Part shown: positions 17,097 through 27,200 of the stretch, piece by piece
Position numbering within the stretch: position 1 is the first letter of the stretch
Layout: each line of letters starts with the position of its first letter
DNA from: Marinifaba aquimaris
GTDB taxonomy: Bacteria > Pseudomonadota > Gammaproteobacteria > Enterobacterales > Alteromonadaceae
DNA length: 64,000 nt
Direction: 5' to 3'
Assembly: GCF_013328345.1 (NCBI RefSeq)
Contig: NZ_JABULX010000013.1
Span: forward strand, 40,461-104,460
The notes under the pieces: model-generated
Told to the model about the DNA's origin: nothing
The model's database searches: none
Seen by the model: only the letters and a program-made list of their open reading frames with translations
Made by a program: the position numbers and the translations under genes

Positions 17097-18425
17097 ATGT
17101 TAGCAGTATCGACTTTCCAAGCGAGACGCCTAGCTTTTGCTAAGCACATGCAGAATAACAGTGTGGCTATTTTTGCTGCGCATAAAGAGTTAACCCGCAG
17201 TCGCGATACCGAATACCTTTTCAGGCAAGATTCTGATTTTCATTATTTAACGAATTTTCCAGAACCAGACGCCTATTGTGTGATCACTAAATCATCAGCA
17301 GGCGATGTCGTTTCGCATCTGTTTTGTCGTGAAAAAGATGAATTAGCTGAAATTTGGCACGGGCGTCGAATTGGCGCTGAAAAAGCGAAAGACGATTATT
17401 TGTTTGATCAAACCAGCACGATTGAAAATCTAGACGCTAAGCTTATCGACCTCATTAAAGACCGCGTAGCTTGTTACTGGCCTTTAGGTGAGCTTAGTTA
17501 TGCTGATGAGCTGATTCAAGCTTGTATCAATAAAGTGCGCAGTCAGCACAAATTGATGACTGCACCTAAGCAGTTACTCGATAGCCGAGAGGTACTGCAC
17601 GAAATGCGCTTAATCAAGTCAGCTGAAGAAATTGAAGTGATGAGCAAAGCAGGCGTTATTTCTGCGAATGCTCATAAACGCGCGATGCAATTTAGCCAAG
17701 CGGGAAAGTTTGAATATCAACTTGAAGCTGAAATCTTACATGAATTTGCGATGAACGGTGCGCGATTTGCCGCTTACAATTCAATTGTGGCAAGTGGCGA
17801 TAACGCCAATATTTTGCATTACACAGAAAACAGCGATGAGCTTGTTGATGGCGATTTAATTCTAATTGATGCAGGTTGTGAGCTTGCTGGTTATGCGGCG
17901 GATATTACACGTACCTTTCCAGTTAATGGGCAATTCTCTAGCCAGCAACGAGCTATATATCAGTTGGTATTAGATGCACAATTAGCTTCATTTGAACTGA
18001 TTAAACCAGGCAATACGCTAAAACAAGCGACAGACAAAGCCATCGAAGTGATCAGTCAAGGGTTAGTCGACTTAGGCATTTTATCTGGCTCGTTAGACGA
18101 GGTCATAGAACAGCGTGCTTACCGAGATTATTTTATGCATGGTTTATCACACTGGTTAGGTTTAGATGTCCATGATGTGGGCGCATACAAAGTGGCCAAT
18201 GAGCAGGGTGAAATGCAAGAGCGTCCATTACTGCCAGGTATGGTGATCACCGTTGAGCCAGGTATTTATATCCCTAAAGGGTGCCAAGCACCGGAGCAGT
18301 ATCACGGTATTGGTGTGCGGATTGAAGATAACTTAGTGATTACTGAAACGGGTTATCAAAATCTAACGGAAGCGGCACCAAAAACCATCGACGATATTGA
18401 AGCGCTAATGCGTAACGCAGATTAA
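17097..18425 (+). CDS. pepP: Xaa-Pro aminopeptidase P
   Basis: 442 residues, the usual length for this family. An N-terminal creatinase-like domain precedes an M24 pita-bread catalytic domain. Metal-binding segments are all visible: LIDAGCE..AADITRTF, HGLSHWLGLDVHD, VEPGIYIP and GVRIEDNLV. It removes N-terminal residues that precede proline, using two Mn(II) ions, in the cytoplasm. It follows ygfB by 17 bp and precedes the class D beta-lactamase by 35 bp, all on one strand. No sign of truncation. Confidence 0.96.
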   Translation: MLAVSTFQARRLAFAKHMQNNSVAIFAAHKELTRSRDTEYLFRQDSDFHYLTNFPEPDAYCVITKSSAGDVVSHLFCREKDELAEIWHGRRIGAEKAKDDYLFDQTSTIENLDAKLIDLIKDRVACYWPLGELSYADELIQACINKVRSQHKLMTAPKQLLDSREVLHEMRLIKSAEEIEVMSKAGVISANAHKRAMQFSQAGKFEYQLEAEILHEFAMNGARFAAYNSIVASGDNANILHYTENSDELVDGDLILIDAGCELAGYAADITRTFPVNGQFSSQQRAIYQLVLDAQLASFELIKPGNTLKQATDKAIEVISQGLVDLGILSGSLDEVIEQRAYRDYFMHGLSHWLGLDVHDVGAYKVANEQGEMQERPLLPGMVITVEPGIYIPKGCQAPEQYHGIGVRIEDNLVITETGYQNLTEAAPKTIDDIEALMRNAD

Positions 18426-18460
18426 CCACCATTTATTATCAAAAGGAATGATAGTTTATA

Positions 18461-19273
18461 ATGTCAGCCCAAACACTCATTAGGTCGCTTATTGCGACCT
18501 TTAGTTTACTTTGTACTTTTACTGCTTTTGCTCAGCAAGCAGCACCACACAAGCCTCAACCTTTGTGTCAAAGTGAATGCGCTATGTTGATTAAAGCTAA
18601 ACGCGGTGACTATGTATATCAGTACAATCATCAGCGAATTAGCCGTCGATATACGCCTTTCTCAAGCTTTAAAATAGCGAATACCTTGATTGCACTAGAC
18701 TCTGGAAAAATCACCTCACTTAATCAGCCGCTAACGTTTGATTTAACTAAGTATCCCGTTGAGAAGTGGTGGCCAAAAATTTGGTATCAAGCACCAGTAG
18801 ATATCAGAACTGCCTTTCAGAGTTCTGCGTTACCTGTTTATCAGCAGCTTGCACTTGAGATGGGAGCGAAAACCGTTCAACAATATGTTGATCAATTTGA
18901 CTATGGCAACAAAGATATTTCATCTGGCATTGATAGTTTTTGGCTCAACGGCAGTATAGAAATCTCAGCCGCTGAACAAGTAGAACTTATCGCGAATATC
19001 GAACAACAAAATTACCCATTAAAGGCGACAACCTATTCGCTATTCAAACAAGTTATGCTGGTTGAAAAAACGGATGATTATGCTCTTTATGCTAAAACAG
19101 GTACTGGACCTGTTGGGCCTAAAAAATACATAGGTTGGTATGTTGGTTATATTGAACGAGCAGATAATACCTTTTATTTTGCGTTCAATTTAGATGGCAC
19201 AAACTTTAAAGGTATCGTCAAAGAAAGGGTGCCAACAGCGAAAAAGATCTTGAAACAACAAGGGCTATTATAA
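18461..19273 (+). CDS. Class D (OXA-type) beta-lactamase
   Basis: 270 residues with a signal peptide ending near residue 24 (TAFA), so periplasmic. The class D motifs appear in order: S68-S-F-K71 (catalytic Ser and carboxylated Lys), S122-A-L (the SxV motif with Leu for Val), Y148-G-N, W161-L-N-G and K212-T-G. Two cysteines (36 and 40) lie in the mature N-terminus. It hydrolyses beta-lactams if active; spectrum cannot be read from sequence. A penicillin-binding sensor domain of the BlaR type is the main alternative, but there is no membrane or protease domain. It has an AAAGGAA ribosome site. It lies between pepP and ubiH, which are normally adjacent, and no integron or IS flanks it. Confidence 0.88.
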   Translation: MSAQTLIRSLIATFSLLCTFTAFAQQAAPHKPQPLCQSECAMLIKAKRGDYVYQYNHQRISRRYTPFSSFKIANTLIALDSGKITSLNQPLTFDLTKYPVEKWWPKIWYQAPVDIRTAFQSSALPVYQQLALEMGAKTVQQYVDQFDYGNKDISSGIDSFWLNGSIEISAAEQVELIANIEQQNYPLKATTYSLFKQVMLVEKTDDYALYAKTGTGPVGPKKYIGWYVGYIERADNTFYFAFNLDGTNFKGIVKERVPTAKKILKQQGLL

Positions 19274-19287
19274 GCTTTAAAACTAAA

Positions 19288-20511
19288 ATGACAGCACAAA
19301 ACACCAATCAAGCCATTGAACATTTTGATATTGCTATTGTAGGTGGCGGTTTAGCAGGCACCACTCTGGCCTTAGCAATTGCTCAGCAATCAAGCCATTA
19401 TAAGGTGGCCGTGATTGAACCGTTTTCTTTTGATGAAAGTGCTGCTCATCCCAGTTTTGATGGGCGTGCATTAGCGCTCGCTTACGGCTCAGCTAAACTA
19501 TTCAATCAATGGCAGCTTTGGCAAGACATTCAACCTCATGTTGGGGCCATTGAACAAATACAAGTTTCAGATGCCGGTCATTTAGGTTACACCCAGCTCG
19601 ATTGTGCCAGTCATCAATTACCTGCATTAGGTTATGTGATTGAAGCTCAAGTACTAGGTGGTCTGCTTGCTAAACGCTATGCTGCACTGTGTAGGCAGTC
19701 TTCTCAATTTAGTTTGTTTTGCCCTGAAAAGGTTGAGCAGCTTACACAAGCGAACGAACAAGTCACTTTAAGCCTGTCATCAGGCAAGCAAATCACCAGT
19801 CAATTAGTCATTGCTGCTGATGGTGCTGATTCTTTTATCAGGCAGCAAACGGGTATCAATCAAGCTATCGAAGATTACCCACAAGTTGCAATAACGGCAA
19901 ATGTTGAGGTCGAACGGACTGAGCACTTAGCTCAAGTTAACACGGCCTATGAGCGATTTACCGAATCAGGCCCTCTTGCTATGTTGCCCATGTCGAATAA
20001 TCGTTATGGTTTAGTTTGGTGCGTTAACCGCTATGATGCTGGCCATTATTTAGCGCTTTGTGATGGTCAATTTACCTCTGCTTTGCAGGCTAAGTTTGGT
20101 TTTAAAGCGGGTAAAATATCCAAGGTGGGTAAAAGAGCGAGCTACCCACTTAAAAGGGTTTATGCTGAACAAAACTATCACCACAGGTGTTTATTGATGG
20201 CCAATGCTTCTCACACGCTTCATCCTATTGCAGGGCAGGGGCTCAACCTTGGGCTAAGAGATATTGCCAGTATTGTTGAGGTATTAGCAAATGCTGAAGA
20301 ACAAGATATTGGTTTGTATTCTATATGGCAGCAGCACCTTAGTCAGCGCCAAGTCGATATTGATAGGCTGCTGACAGCCACTGATGGGCTAGTGAGGCTA
20401 TTCTCTAATCAAACTCAGCCGCAACTATTGGCTAGAAATGCCAGTTTACTTATTTTGAACCAATTATCTTGGTGTAAAGATTCATTTGCCAAAGCCGCTA
20501 TGGGGTTATAA
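19288..20511 (+). CDS. ubiH: 2-octaprenyl-6-methoxyphenol hydroxylase
   Basis: 407 residues of the flavin-dependent ubiquinone hydroxylase family. The N-terminal dinucleotide motif is DIAIVGGGLAGTTLALA (residues 14-30), the middle segment VIAADGADSFIRQQ matches the DG motif, and HTLHPIAGQGLNLGLRD is the second FAD signature. It hydroxylates a ring carbon of the ubiquinone precursor using FAD and O2. I chose ubiH over ubiI from the SDAGHLG segment and from its position first of the pair. It starts 14 bp after the beta-lactamase and ends 4 bp before the ubiI start. Confidence 0.9.
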   Translation: MTAQNTNQAIEHFDIAIVGGGLAGTTLALAIAQQSSHYKVAVIEPFSFDESAAHPSFDGRALALAYGSAKLFNQWQLWQDIQPHVGAIEQIQVSDAGHLGYTQLDCASHQLPALGYVIEAQVLGGLLAKRYAALCRQSSQFSLFCPEKVEQLTQANEQVTLSLSSGKQITSQLVIAADGADSFIRQQTGINQAIEDYPQVAITANVEVERTEHLAQVNTAYERFTESGPLAMLPMSNNRYGLVWCVNRYDAGHYLALCDGQFTSALQAKFGFKAGKISKVGKRASYPLKRVYAEQNYHHRCLLMANASHTLHPIAGQGLNLGLRDIASIVEVLANAEEQDIGLYSIWQQHLSQRQVDIDRLLTATDGLVRLFSNQTQPQLLARNASLLILNQLSWCKDSFAKAAMGL

Positions 20512-20515
20512 ACAC

Positions 20516-21751
20516 ATGATAGAAAAAGTTGATATTGCCATTGTTGGCGCGGGCATGGTGGGGTTGACGTGTGCACTAGCTATCGCCAAAGAATCTGATT
20601 TAACCGTTGCCGTTATCGATGTTGCAGAGCAACCCGTTAAAATCCAAAGTGACGATGCGCCACACAACCGAGTCAGTGCAATAAATAAAGCGGCTACCTG
20701 TGCATTTGAAAAACTTGATGTCTGGCAAGCCATTGCAGAGCAGCGTATTGCACCTTATCAAGGTATGCAAGTTTGGGATAAGGACAACATTGGTCGAATT
20801 GAATTTCATGCTGCTGATGTCAATGAGACAGATCTGGGCCACATTATTGAAAATGACGTGATTCAGGCTGCACTTTGGCAAAATGCGAATACACATCAAC
20901 AAATTAAAGTTATTAACGGTCCAAGTGCTGAGTTAAAGCAAATAGACAGTGAGTTAGGGCAAAATTTACTTGTTTTACAGTCTGGTCAGTTAATACAGGC
21001 TAAATGGGTTATTGCCGCTGATGGTGCCAATTCAAAGCTTCGCCAGTTAATGGATATGCCCTTAACTTTTTCTGATTATGGCCAAAAAGCCATTGTTGCA
21101 ACGATTAAAACTGAATTACCGCACCAAGGGGTTGCCCGACAAGTCTTTACACCAGACGGCCCATTAGCTTTTTTACCCCTTGCTGATAAACACCTTTGCT
21201 CTATCGTTTTTTCACAAACAGCTGATAAAGCCGACGCTTTAATGGCCAGTGATGACGCTGCATTTAATAAAGTATTAAGTGCGACGTTTGACGGTAGTAT
21301 GGGAAGAGTTGAACTAGTCTCTAAACGACAAACCTTCCCACTGATGATGCGCTACGCCAGAGATTTTATTAAACAAGGTGTTATTTTAATTGGTGATGCA
21401 GCGCATACCATACATCCTCTAGCTGGGCAGGGTGCAAACTTAGGCTTGATGGATGCATTAGCTGTTGCTGAATATTTTACTGAACAAGCAAAAGCAAATA
21501 CGGATATGGCCGAGCTTGATGAGTTAGGCCTAAAACAGGTCATGCGCTGGCGAAAATCAGATGCGTTTGATCGCATTGCTGCGATGCAGGCTTTTCACAA
21601 TGGTTTTAGCAACGAGATCGCGCCTATCAAAGTGCTGCGCGGTTTAGCACTTTGTGTGGCAGATAAGCTGACGCCGTTGAAAAATACATTGATCAAAGAA
21701 GCCATGGGCATCAATGGTCGTTTACCAGCCCTTGCCAAAAATAAGTTATAA
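20516..21751 (+). CDS. ubiI: 2-octaprenylphenol hydroxylase (UbiI/VisC)
   Basis: 411 residues from the ATG at 20516. An upstream in-frame ATG at 20486 would overlap ubiH by 26 bp and add ten residues (MPKPLWGYKH) before the family's normal start, so I prefer 20516. FAD motifs: DIAIVGAGMVGLTCALA at the N-terminus, DGANSKLRQ mid-protein, GDAAHTIHPLAGQGANLGLMD-like segment toward the C-terminus. It catalyses C5 hydroxylation in ubiquinone synthesis, probably with the other Ubi proteins in one complex. It is tightly linked to ubiH and followed 28 bp later by rlmJ. Confidence 0.9.
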   Translation: MIEKVDIAIVGAGMVGLTCALAIAKESDLTVAVIDVAEQPVKIQSDDAPHNRVSAINKAATCAFEKLDVWQAIAEQRIAPYQGMQVWDKDNIGRIEFHAADVNETDLGHIIENDVIQAALWQNANTHQQIKVINGPSAELKQIDSELGQNLLVLQSGQLIQAKWVIAADGANSKLRQLMDMPLTFSDYGQKAIVATIKTELPHQGVARQVFTPDGPLAFLPLADKHLCSIVFSQTADKADALMASDDAAFNKVLSATFDGSMGRVELVSKRQTFPLMMRYARDFIKQGVILIGDAAHTIHPLAGQGANLGLMDALAVAEYFTEQAKANTDMAELDELGLKQVMRWRKSDAFDRIAAMQAFHNGFSNEIAPIKVLRGLALCVADKLTPLKNTLIKEAMGINGRLPALAKNKL

Positions 21752-21779
21752 TCCGCCAGTCTTTTTTACAGGAATCTCT

Positions 21780-22631
21780 ATGTTAAGTTACCGTCATTCA
21801 TTTCACGCTGGCAATTATGCAGATGTGTTAAAACACACTGTGCAACAAGCTATTCTCGATTATCTTTTATTAAAAGATAAGCCATTTTGTGTAGTGGATA
21901 CTCACGCAGGTGCTGGTGCTTACCAACTTGATTCTGCACATGCACAAAAGACCAATGAATATGTAGATGGTATTGCTAAAATTTGGCAATACGCAGATAA
22001 ACACAATGATCTACACGAGTTGATAGAAAACTATTTAAATAGTGTCAAAGCATTTAATCAGGATAATAGTCTAAAGTACTACCCAGGTTCACCATGGTTT
22101 AGTCAGCAGGCTTTACGTGCAGGCGATAAACTATTTGCTTATGAATTGCACCCTGCCGATTTTGATTTATTAACGCAAGCAAAAGGCCGTGATCGCAAAG
22201 TAAAACTCTTTCACGATGATGGTTTTAAAAGTTGCTTGGGTTTATTACCACCTGAACAAAAACGTGGCTTTATTATTATTGACCCGCCTTACGAAGTAAA
22301 AAAAGACTATGACACGGTTGTAAAAACGGTGGCTAAAGCGCATAAAAAGTTTGCTAATGGCGTTTATGCTATTTGGTACCCTGTGGTTGATCGCTATCGT
22401 ATCAATAAAATGCGCGATGACTTAATTGCATCTGGGATCACACGGATTCACTGTTACGAAATGGGGTTGAGCCAAGATACAGAACAACACGGTATGACAT
22501 CCGCAGGCATGATTGTCATTAACCCGCCTTGGACATTAAAAGCTCAGATGGAAGAGGTACTGCCCCAGTTGGTTGATATTCTTGCACCTGAGCAGGGTTG
22601 CTACCGTTGTGAAGAATGGGTCGGCGAATAA
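21780..22631 (+). CDS. rlmJ: 23S rRNA (adenine2030-N6)-methyltransferase
   Basis: 283 residues from the ATG at 21780 (preceded by AGGAAT); this start gives the family N-terminus MLSYRHSFHAGNYADVLKH and usual length. A longer frame start at 21714 would overlap ubiI and add 22 unrelated residues. VDTHAGAGAYQ is the SAM-binding motif I and IIIDPPYE the catalytic DPPY motif of N6-adenine methyltransferases. It modifies A2030 of 23S rRNA before ribosome assembly. It is the last gene before the terminator at 22642. Confidence 0.93.
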   Translation: MLSYRHSFHAGNYADVLKHTVQQAILDYLLLKDKPFCVVDTHAGAGAYQLDSAHAQKTNEYVDGIAKIWQYADKHNDLHELIENYLNSVKAFNQDNSLKYYPGSPWFSQQALRAGDKLFAYELHPADFDLLTQAKGRDRKVKLFHDDGFKSCLGLLPPEQKRGFIIIDPPYEVKKDYDTVVKTVAKAHKKFANGVYAIWYPVVDRYRINKMRDDLIASGITRIHCYEMGLSQDTEQHGMTSAGMIVINPPWTLKAQMEEVLPQLVDILAPEQGCYRCEEWVGE

Positions 22632-22641
22632 CAAGAGACAA

Positions 22642-22668
22642 AAAAGGCTAGTCGATACTAGTCTTTTT
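22642..22668. terminator. Bidirectional intrinsic terminator between rlmJ and the convergent outer-membrane gene
   Basis: AAAAGGCTAGT and ACTAGTCTTTT form an 11-bp stem with one G-U pair and a CGAT loop, followed by T residues on the plus strand and preceded by A residues, which serve as a T-run on the minus strand. It separates two convergent genes. Confidence 0.85.
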
Positions 22669-22691
22669 TATTGTTAAATCGTACAGCTCAG

Positions 22692-23372
22692 TTAAAAACG
22701 GTATTCAATACCTAACGTTAAATCAGTTTGAGTGAGGATATCGCTATCCACTTGCATTAAACAGCCTTCAGGGCCACAGAATAGTTCTTTTTCTGTGTTA
22801 AAGAAGGTACCGAAAACGCGCGCGTCACCGCGAAGGTGCCAATCTTCGTTGATTTCATAAGCTAGACCTAAGCCCAAGTGACCTGATAACTCGGTTTCGC
22901 TATTGTAGTCACCATCTGGTGCGAAATGTGTTGCACCGATACCAGCTGAAACGCTAATTTTAACTACCTTTTGCGGAAACCAAATACGACCGCCAAAGTG
23001 TAAATAGGTAATATCAATATCTTCAGATAAAACGACGCTTCTGTCATCATCGCGCACGCGTGCCTCTTGTGAACTGGTGCTAAATAAAACTTCACCTTCT
23101 TTTCTTGGTGCGTAATACCAAGACACTTGCACCTGAGATACGGCTTCATCACTGAGGTACATGTTAGTAATTGAAGCGTCGACACTATCATTGCTATCAG
23201 TTTGATTGTCTAGTTCGCCGCCTAGACGTTGACCCGCTTGAATCGTGATGCCAATGTACTCTTTGTTTTTATCTGCATCTGTAAATGAAGGATGTTTTTC
23301 AACAGGTGCGGCTAGGGCATTTGAAGTGAAACCAAGCGCTAAAGCACAGGCTAAAAAAATCTTATTTTTCAT
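22692..23372 (-). CDS. Predicted outer-membrane beta-barrel protein
   Basis: 226 residues from the ATG at 23372, which follows an AGGATA ribosome site and begins a clear signal peptide (MKNKIFLACALALG..ALA). A longer frame start (23399) only adds residues before the signal. The mature protein alternates polar and hydrophobic residues in strand-like blocks, such as ISVSAGIGATHF and SGHLGLGLAYEI, and ends in a terminal Phe (EYRF), the mark of a BAM-inserted barrel. A single Cys pair occurs in a loop (FCGPEGC). It looks like an eight-stranded OmpA/OmpW-sized barrel but I recognise no specific family. The gene lies 80 bp downstream of the dioxygenase gene on the same strand. Confidence 0.75.
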   Translation of the reverse strand: MKNKIFLACALALGFTSNALAAPVEKHPSFTDADKNKEYIGITIQAGQRLGGELDNQTDSNDSVDASITNMYLSDEAVSQVQVSWYYAPRKEGEVLFSTSSQEARVRDDDRSVVLSEDIDITYLHFGGRIWFPQKVVKISVSAGIGATHFAPDGDYNSETELSGHLGLGLAYEINEDWHLRGDARVFGTFFNTEKELFCGPEGCLMQVDSDILTQTDLTLGIEYRF

Positions 23373-23452
23373 GTGTTTTATCCTAAAACCATTTTCCAAG
23401 AGCTGTTGTTTTCTAGTCTATCAGACTCGTTTGCTTTGATAAGTGTTTTTGC

Positions 23453-24073
23453 TTATTTTATCGAATGGTTTAAATAGGGTTGGGCTCTAAACCATAAATT
23501 ACAGGCCCATTTTTCTCCTGATACAACGGGAATACTAGCGTGTAAGCTAGCGGGTGCTGGTGTTTGGTTATCGGCTAAACAGTTGTCAAAACTCAGTAAA
23601 TAACCAGCGCGTGGCTTGATGGCTATATTTAAGTTAGGGAAGCTCGTTTGCCCGCCTTCCGTCACAGTCGATAAATATAGCAACGCCGTATGTAAGCGCT
23701 GGCCACCGTGCTTAGTATTATTTTGCCCCGTTGGTGTATTTAAGTCATATGCATCAAAATGGGCTTGATACTCTTGATTTTGTTGATAACGGATAACTTG
23801 TAAGCTTTCTGCATGAGATAGTGGACATGAAACTAAATCGGCAATGCGCTGACAGATTGTTTGAATTGTCTGGTCTTTTTGCCAAGACAACCAGGCGACT
23901 TGGTTGGTCCTAGCTTGGCTAACAAAACCTTGCTCATCATCGCTAACTTGGGCACGACTTAGCTGAGGTTCTGCTTGTGCCTTGATATAGTTGATTTCTT
24001 CGCAAGTGATAACGTCACTAAATAGTCTGATGTTAGGTTGGACGTTAATGGTTTTAGAACGATATTGCTTCAT
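23453..24073 (-). CDS. 2-oxoglutarate/Fe(II) dioxygenase, prolyl 4-hydroxylase-like
   Basis: 206 residues, no signal peptide. It has the facial triad expected of the P4Hc domain: His105 and Asp107 in YQAHFDAY, His178 in SLHASIP, with Lys188 (GEKWACNLW) as the 2-oxoglutarate carboxylate ligand. The segment LHTALLYLSTVTEGGQTSFP before the distal His is typical of the family. The substrate is unknown; bacterial members hydroxylate proline in proteins such as EF-Tu, or free amino acids. The neighbour PutA degrades proline, which is suggestive, but a terminator separates the two. Confidence 0.85.
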   Translation of the reverse strand: MKQYRSKTINVQPNIRLFSDVITCEEINYIKAQAEPQLSRAQVSDDEQGFVSQARTNQVAWLSWQKDQTIQTICQRIADLVSCPLSHAESLQVIRYQQNQEYQAHFDAYDLNTPTGQNNTKHGGQRLHTALLYLSTVTEGGQTSFPNLNIAIKPRAGYLLSFDNCLADNQTPAPASLHASIPVVSGEKWACNLWFRAQPYLNHSIK

Positions 24074-24181
24074 TTGATCCTATAGATAAGGTGAGCTATA
24101 GATAAGCCTAGAATGAGTTCTGCTTTGTGTCAGCTTTTAAAGTACAGAGTCTGAAAACACTGAGGATTTGTTAGGGCAAAT

Positions 24182-24231
24182 AAAAAAGCTGGGATAAAAG
24201 ATCGTTTCTGACGTTTATTCCCAGCTTTTTA
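24182..24231. terminator. Intrinsic terminator after putA
   Basis: Arms AAAAAGCTGGGATAAA and TTTATTCCCAGCTTTTT (with a small bulge) enclose a loop of about 15 bases. On the minus strand a T-rich tail follows, placing it just downstream of putA. Confidence 0.85.
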
Positions 24232-24246
24232 TTTAGACATTAAGGT

Positions 24247-27200
24247 CTAACCATCACCTAAAGCCAGTAAGCTTGCATTACCGCCGATAGCTGTAATGTT
24301 ATTACTGATCGTTTTTTCAGTAATAAAGCGGCTTAAGTAATGAGGGCCACCTGCTTTTGGACCTGTACCTGATAGACCCTGGCCACCAAACGGTTGAACA
24401 CCTACAACGGCACCAATTTGGTTGCGGTTAATGTACACGTTACCGACATTGACGTTGCGAGCTACATAGTCGGCAAATGTTTCATTGCGTGAATGTATGC
24501 CCAATGTTAAGCCAAAACCAGTATTGTTGATGCTATCAATAACTTGCTGTAATTCATCTGCAGCGTAATGAACAACGTGTAAGATCGGACCAAAGTGCTC
24601 TTGATCTAATTGCTCAATTGAATCAATGCGAACAGCTGTTGGTGGAACGAAGTAACCATCACTGACACTTAGGTTAGTTTGGTAAATTAATTCACCTTCC
24701 ATTGAAATTTGATTAATGTGGTGCATTAATTTTTCTTTCGCTGTTGCGTCAATGACCGGACCAACATCCGTACTGTATAGGGCTGGATCGCCTACTTTTA
24801 ATTCAGCCATTGCACCTTTTAATAGCTCTTCGACTCGCGGTGCAATATCTTTTTGTACAAACAGTACACGTAGAGCTGAACAGCGTTGGCCAGCACTTGC
24901 AAAGGCTGAGCTAACCACATCACTGACAACTTGCTCAGGAAGGGCTGTAGAGTCAACAATCATGGCGTTTTGGCCACCTGTTTCGGCGATAAGCGGTGCA
25001 ATCGCACCTGCTTTATTCGCTAAAACGTGTTGAATGTGTTTTGCTGTTCCGGTAGAACCCGTAAAACAAACACCAGCAATTTTGCTATCACTGGTAAGCG
25101 TATCACCAATATCACGACCGACACCTGGTACAAACTGTAAAACGTTCTTAGGAATACCGGCTTGATAGCAAAGATCAACTGCACGGTGGGCAATTAAACT
25201 TGTTTGTTCTGCTGGTTTGGCAAGTACAGCATTACCTGTTACAAGTGCAGCCGTTACTTGACCTAAGAAGATGGCTAATGGGAAGTTCCAAGGGCTAACG
25301 CAAACAAATACCCCGCGACCCAGTGCATAAAGCGTATTAGTTTCACCGGTAGGACCAGGCATAACCTGTGGTTCAAACAGGGCTCTGGCTTGAACTGCGT
25401 AGTAGCGGCAAAAATCGACTGCTTCACGAACTTCATCAATACAGTCTTGTAGGGTTTTACCTGCTTCTTGGTTACAAAGTGCAATTAACTCTGCACTGTG
25501 CTTTTCAAGTAAGTCAGCTAATTTATCTAAACATGCAGCACGGGTTTCAACAGGGGTGTCACGCCATTCTGGGTAGGCTTGATAGGCTGTGTTAATCGCA
25601 TTTTGTGCTTCTGCTGGTGTTGTAAAGTAAACATCGCCAATTTTTGCTTCTGCTTGTGGGCTTAATACGGCTCTAGGCTCACTTGATGTGCGCGTTTTAC
25701 TGGCGATGACCGGCGCAGCAAAGTAGTCACTGTGCTTGTATTTATCAACACCATCAAAAAATGGTGTACGCAGTGCTTCGATATGTAAGTTATCGCCTTT
25801 CGAGTTGGTTCTATCAACGAAGATATTTGCAGGCAACTTAATTTTATCATTGGCAAAAGAAGGGACTTTTTTCAATGATAAATACGGGTGCTCTGCAAGC
25901 TCGCCAACAGGCTCTTTTGGATCAATTAACTTATGAACAAATGAACTGTTTGCACCGTTCTCAAGTAACCGTCTTACTAAGTAAGGTAATAAATCTTTGT
26001 GTGCCCCCACTGGCGCATAGATACGGCAGTTTGTTGCTGTATTTTGCTCCAGTACAGTGTTGTATAGGTCATCACCCATACCGTGTAAGCGCTGGAATTC
26101 ATAATCACGGCCATTGGCAACTGCATTAATCGCGACCACAGTATGTGCATTATGAGTAGCAAATTGTGGGTAAATCACACCTTTAGTGTGCTCGCTTAAC
26201 AAGAATTGAGCACAAGCTAAATAGCTTAAATCTGTTCCCGCTTTGCGTGTATAAACAGGGTAACCAGCAATGCCCATTTGCTGACATAGCTTAATTTCAC
26301 TATCCCAGTAAGCACCTTTTACTAGGCGAAGTGGGATTAAATCACCTTGCTCTTTAGCGAGTTGAGTGATCCACATAAGAACAGGTAAAGCGCGTTTTGA
26401 ATAAGCTTGTACCACTAGACCTAATTGGCCCCAGCCTTTGGCTGCTTCTGAGCGATACACTTTGGCAAATAAGTCGAGCGATAACTCTAAACGGTCAGCT
26501 TCTTCTGCATCGATTTGAATCGAAACATTTAAAGAGCGTGCTAATTCAATTAAACCAATCAAGCTAGCGGCTAATTCGTTCAATACACCTTCGCGTTGTG
26601 CTTCTTCGTATCTTGGGTGCAGTGCTGATAATTTGATAGAAATACTTGGACGTGGCGCATCGCTTTCATCAAACTTTTGTTGACCTATGCTCTCGATAGC
26701 GCGGCGGTATGCCTGTAAATACTTTGCAGCATCCGCTTGTGTTAAAGCCGCTTCACCCAACATGTCGTATGAGTGTGTGTAACCCACTTTGCGGTTGTCT
26801 TTACTAGTCTTTAAAGCTTCTTCAATATCGCGACCTAATACAAACTGTTTACCCATGATCTTCATGGCTGTGTACATGGCGTTGCGAACAACTGGTTCAC
26901 CTAGGCGGTTAAGCATACGACCCATTAAGCCTTTTTTCTCTTTTTCGTATTGGCTATCTAGGTTAATGACTTTACCCGTTAACATCAGTCCCCATGTTGA
27001 GGCATTAACAAGTAGTGAGTCACTGCTTTTGAGGTGTTTTTCCCAATCGGCTCCATTGAGCTTATCTTTGATTAAGCTGTCAGCTGTTTCGCTGTCAGGA
27101 ATGCGAAGCAGTGCTTCGGCTAAACACATTAAAATGATGCCTTCTTCAGTATCTAAGCTGTACTGTTGTAAAAACGCATCAATACCGTCACCGCCTTGTG

